From contig USCO01000099.1 in NCBI GenBank assembly GCA_900553135.1, positions 1 through 7,990 of the forward strand: a stretch of 7,990 nucleotides of DNA, given 5' to 3'. Positions within the stretch are counted from its first letter, which is position 1. Every line of letters begins with the position of its first letter. The notes beneath the pieces were generated by a model. The model did not search any database. It saw only the letters and a program-made list of their open reading frames with translations, and had not been told where the DNA came from. A program made the position numbers and the translations under genes. Positions 5,986 to 7,990 of the stretch are shown one piece after another. The stretch comes from an uncultured Eubacteriales bacterium. GTDB taxonomy: Bacteria; Bacillota; Clostridia; Oscillospirales; Oscillospiraceae.

Positions 5986-6391
5986 ATAGCTGATGCGACT
6001 GAATGCGCCGGGCCAGGTCCTGGACCTTTTCCGCAATGGTGTCCATCACAGCCAGAAATTCCTTGTCGGCCTTTCCGGTGGGGTCCTCCAGGCCCCAGTC
6101 CTCCCGGTGGGAGCAGGGGAGAGTGGGGCAGGAGACATTGCAACCCATGGTCACCACGATGTCTACCGGGGGCAGCTGAGAAACCAGCTTGCTGTACTGG
6201 GTCTGCTCCATGTCCACGCCGTAGCGCTCCTTCATCAGCCGCACCGCGTCCTGGTTGATGCGGGGGACGGTCTCGGTGCCGGCGGAGTAGGAGTCAAACA
6301 CCTGGCTGGCCAGCAGGGTGCCCAGAGCCTGGGCCATCTGGCTGCGGCAGGAGTTGTGGACGCAGACGAAGGCAACCTTGGGCTTATTCAT
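5984..6391 (-). CDS. arsC: Arsenate reductase, thioredoxin-linked (LMW-phosphatase fold)
   Basis: Reduces arsenate to arsenite in the cytoplasm by a thiol relay. The 135-residue protein has the low-molecular-weight phosphatase loop CVHNSCRS (Cys10 to Arg16, the CX5R motif, with Cys15 inside). Further resolving cysteines lie in VVTMGCNVSCPTLPC (Cys84, Cys88, Cys93), followed by the conserved DWGLEDPTGK. The closer cysteine spacing (CxxxC) differs from the staphylococcal plasmid enzyme and fits the TMGC subgroup seen in anaerobes; which Cys completes the relay is not settled here. The start at 6391 has GGAGG 6 bases before it (7 counting the gap to the A) and overlaps the end of the thioredoxin-like gene by 8 bases, so translation is probably coupled. 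It is the last gene of the arsR operon and converges on glmS. A protein tyrosine phosphatase is the alternative, made unlikely by the extra cysteines and neighbours. Confidence 0.9.
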   Translation of the reverse strand: MNKPKVAFVCVHNSCRSQMAQALGTLLASQVFDSYSAGTETVPRINQDAVRLMKERYGVDMEQTQYSKLVSQLPPVDIVVTMGCNVSCPTLPCSHREDWGLEDPTGKADKEFLAVMDTIAEKVQDLARRIQSHQL

Positions 6392-6692
6392 GGGCCACCT
6401 CCCGGGCCTGGAGGATCAGCTCCTTGGCCTGGTCCTTGGTGAGCGCCCGCCCGGAGGAGACCACCTTGCCGTCCACCATGAGGGCGGGAGTGGACATCAC
6501 GCCAAGGGCAGCGATCTCCGAAAAGTCGGTGACGTGGCCCACGGCCAGGTCCAGACCCAGCTCGGAGAGGGCCTGGCGGGTGGATTCCTCCAGGGCGTTG
6601 CACTTGGCGTAGCCGCCCCCCAGCACCTGAATCGGGGCGTTGGGGTCATGGACGGGGGTGGAAGAAGCAGATTTTTTACGAAACAGTCCCAT
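6384..6692 (-). CDS. Small thioredoxin-like protein with altered CxxC (Tyr-Ala-Lys-Cys)
   Basis: A 102-residue cytoplasmic protein of the TM0996/MTH895 glutaredoxin-like family (redox-active disulfide proteins). After a basic 19-residue extension (MGLFRKKSASSTPVHDPNA) comes the first strand IQVLGGG, then Tyr28-Ala-Lys-Cys31 where the family has a CxxC pair. The helix NALEESTRQALSELGLDL, the cis-proline loop VMSTPALMVDG (Pro69) and the final strand and helix follow, so the fold appears complete. The loss of the first Cys leaves a single thiol, so it might work as a monothiol or depend on another partner. The ATG at 6692 has AGGAGG 9 bases upstream. It lies 18 bases after the permease gene and overlaps arsC by 8 bases. 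By position it would serve the arsenate reductase or permease, but this is inferred. Confidence 0.82.
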   Translation of the reverse strand: MGLFRKKSASSTPVHDPNAPIQVLGGGYAKCNALEESTRQALSELGLDLAVGHVTDFSEIAALGVMSTPALMVDGKVVSSGRALTKDQAKELILQAREVAHE

Positions 6693-6710
6693 AATAATAT
6701 ACCTCCTGAA

Positions 6711-7715
6711 TTAGAATAAAAATCCTTGAATGGCGTTAAAAAAGTATCCCACTAAGATGATACCACCGGTACAGATGGCAATAAACAGGGCCAGCAGCTC
6801 GGGCTTGACCGCCTTGCGCAGCATGATCATGGAGGGCAGGCTCAGGGTGGTGACCGCCATCATAAAGGAGAGGATGGTGCCCAGCTGGGCGCCCTTGGAG
6901 AGCAGGGCCTCGGCCACGGGGATGGTGCCGAAGATGTCGGCGTACATGGGCACTCCCACAAGGGTGGCCAGTACCACACCCAAGGAGCTGCCGCTGCCCA
7001 GCACGCCCTCCACCCAGGCCTGGGGGATCCAGTTGTGGATGACGGCTCCCACGCCCACGCCCACCAGGATGTAGGGGAACACTTTAAGGAAAGTGTCCTT
7101 CACCTGCTGGGCGGCATAGTCCACTCGCTGACGGCGGGTAAGGGTGGGAGCGTCCTCCCCAGAGCCCGAGGCGGCCAGGATGAATTCCTCCACGTACCGC
7201 TCCATATGCAGCTTCTCAATGAGGGTTCCGCCCAAAATGGCCACCACCAGCCCCAGGCCCACGTAGATCAGGGCCACTTTTCCGCCGAAAATGCTCATCA
7301 GCAGCACCAGGCTGCCCAGGTCCACCATGGGGGAGGAGATGAGGAAGGAGAAGGTGACCCCCAGAGGCAGGCCCGCGCTGGTAAAGCCCATAAACAGGGG
7401 GATGGAGGAGCAGGAACAGAAGGGTGTCACCGTGCCCAGCAGGGCGGAGACAGCGTTTGCCCCCAGGCCGTGGAACCGGCCCAGAATTTTGCGGCTGCGC
7501 TCCGGGGGGAAATAGCTTTGTAGGTAGGACACCAGAAAAATCAGGGTGCACAGCAAAATGGTGATCTTAATAACGTCGTAGAAAAAGAACTGGATGCTCC
7601 CGCCCCAGGGGGAGGAGAGGTCCAGCCCCAGGCGGGACAGCAGCCCACCGATCACCTGGTTGAGCCAGTGCATGCCCAGGATTTGGTCCTGAAAAAACAG
7701 CCAGACGGTTCGCAA
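6711..7715 (-). CDS. PF03773-type permease (ArsP-like, arsenic-linked)
   Basis: A 334-residue integral membrane protein of the predicted-permease family that includes ArsP, an exporter of trivalent methylated arsenic, and the SO_0444 metal-efflux group. The family signature TPFCSCSSIPLFMGF, with Cys100 and Cys102, is clear, as are the SFLISSPMVDLGSLVLL segment and the second-half VGVPMYADIFGTIPVAEAL motif (about 254-271). Eight or so hydrophobic segments are visible, with a charged loop at about 167-205. The TTG at 7715 is chosen because AAGGAGG lies 8 bases before it and the next Met is 14 residues in. It follows arsR and is followed 18 bases later by the thioredoxin-like gene and arsC, so export of an arsenic species is the likely job. 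Whether inorganic arsenite, methylated arsenic or another metal is carried cannot be read from the sequence. Confidence 0.88.
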   Translation of the reverse strand: MRTVWLFFQDQILGMHWLNQVIGGLLSRLGLDLSSPWGGSIQFFFYDVIKITILLCTLIFLVSYLQSYFPPERSRKILGRFHGLGANAVSALLGTVTPFCSCSSIPLFMGFTSAGLPLGVTFSFLISSPMVDLGSLVLLMSIFGGKVALIYVGLGLVVAILGGTLIEKLHMERYVEEFILAASGSGEDAPTLTRRQRVDYAAQQVKDTFLKVFPYILVGVGVGAVIHNWIPQAWVEGVLGSGSSLGVVLATLVGVPMYADIFGTIPVAEALLSKGAQLGTILSFMMAVTTLSLPSMIMLRKAVKPELLALFIAICTGGIILVGYFFNAIQGFLF

Positions 7716-7735
7716 GGGAAAATCCTCCTTTACAG

Positions 7736-7751
7736 ATCAATTATTTTTGAT
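7736..7751. promoter_or_regulatory. Candidate ArsR operator-like inverted repeat before the permease
   Basis: ATCAA (7736-7740), six bases, then TTGAT (7747-7751) form a short A/T-rich inverted repeat just upstream of the permease ribosome binding site, in the only A/T-rich stretch of the operon. Such ATCAA...TTGAT repeats resemble sites used by ArsR repressors. No good -35 is seen for a promoter here, only a possible AATAAT within the repeat, so it is a tentative internal control site. Confidence 0.3.
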
Positions 7752-7760
7752 ATGAGAGGC

Positions 7761-7790
7761 AAAAGAAAAACCATCCCGGGATGGTTTTCT
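7761..7790 (-). terminator. Hairpin terminator or attenuator between arsR and the permease
   Basis: On the minus strand CCATCCC/GGGATGG (7771-7784), a self-complementary block extended by A/T pairs, follows the arsR stop by a few bases and is followed by TTTTTCTTTT (7770-7761). It would reduce transcription from arsR into the permease. Because no clear promoter follows it, the downstream genes may depend on readthrough. The flanking A and T runs also make it potentially active on the plus strand. Confidence 0.7.
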
Positions 7791-7791
7791 T

Positions 7792-7990
7792 TCAGCCGCA
7801 GCCACAGGGACGGCTCTGGGTGTTGGGGGTGGTGAGCTGCCGCAGCAATTCCGCGGCGGAGGCCCCGGCGGAGGGGTCCAGGGAATAGTGGGTCCACTTG
7901 CCCTCCTGGCGGCCTACCACCACGCCGGACTGGCACAGGATCTTCATATGATAGGAAAGACCGGACTGGGTGATATCCAGCTGTTCCAGC
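7792..7990 (-). CDS. arsR: ArsR-family repressor, C-terminal part (5' truncated by window)
   Basis: The last 65 codons of a winged-helix ArsR/SmtB repressor; the start is beyond the right edge. The visible part starts within the DNA-binding region, LEQLDITQSGLSYHMKIL, where SGLSYHMKIL is the recognition helix. It continues into the wing, GVVVGRQEGKWTHYSLDP, both typical of clostridial ArsR proteins. The C-terminal tail ends RPCGCG, giving a Cys-x-Cys pair that, with a Cys in the recognition helix (ILCQSG), could take part in metalloid binding. The usual N-terminal cysteines are off the window and cannot be checked. It is the first visible gene of the arsenic operon and would release its operator when arsenite or antimonite binds. 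A sensor for another metal is possible. Confidence 0.88.
   Translation of the reverse strand, partial: LEQLDITQSGLSYHMKILCQSGVVVGRQEGKWTHYSLDPSAGASAAELLRQLTTPNTQSRPCGCG

Noticed and set aside
3859..6036. 725-codon open frame on the minus strand opposite glmS and its leader
   Set aside because: It is antisense to a certain gene and to the ribozyme. Its translation is low-complexity Gly/His/Val/Leu-rich with no recognisable domain, as expected from reversed GC-rich codons.
5993..6442. Plus-strand open frame opposite arsC
   Set aside because: The minus strand carries a complete arsC with catalytic motifs; the opposing frame has no recognisable features.

Overview
The window looks like chromosome of a GC-rich member of the Clostridia, probably an Oscillospiraceae-type gut bacterium (Flavonifractor/Pseudoflavonifractor/Lawsonibacter-like). 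This is inferred from strong AGGAGG ribosome binding sites, TTG starts, T-tailed hairpin terminators, a glmS ribozyme (typical of Firmicutes), lysine synthesis through DapL, a glutamine synthetase followed by an ANTAR regulator, and codons ending mostly in G or C. No mobile element, CRISPR array, tRNA or rRNA was seen.

Left part, plus strand: the 3' end of glutamine synthetase (1-301) is followed 21 bases later by an ANTAR RNA-binding regulator (323-862), and the pair ends at a perfect 12-bp terminator hairpin. Next come dapF (950-1738) and dapL (1817-3040), which catalyse the last two steps to meso-diaminopimelate, needed for lysine and peptidoglycan. dapL has its own TTGACA-17-AATAAT promoter and a strong terminator. 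A sugar O-acetyltransferase (3232-3807) follows, with its own TATAAT promoter and an inverted repeat around the -10.

Middle, plus strand: glmS (4114-5946), making glucosamine-6-phosphate from glutamine and fructose-6-phosphate, is preceded by a 306-base leader. The leader holds a clear glmS self-cleaving ribozyme (about 3881-4048), then a 13-codon mini-ORF whose stop codon overlaps the glmS Shine-Dalgarno. A hairpin can sequester that same Shine-Dalgarno. A 31-codon ORF also runs into the ribozyme core. These extra layers are the most interesting part of the window.

Right part, minus strand: an arsenic-type operon reads arsR (cut by the window end), PF03773-type permease, small thioredoxin-like protein, thioredoxin-type arsC. 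ArsC would reduce arsenate, the permease would export the arsenic species, and ArsR would control the set. The thioredoxin-like protein has Tyr in place of the first Cys of its expected CxxC.

Functionally, the left and middle genes join nitrogen assimilation (glutamine) to cell wall precursor supply (meso-DAP and amino sugar). The right part is a separate resistance module converging on glmS.
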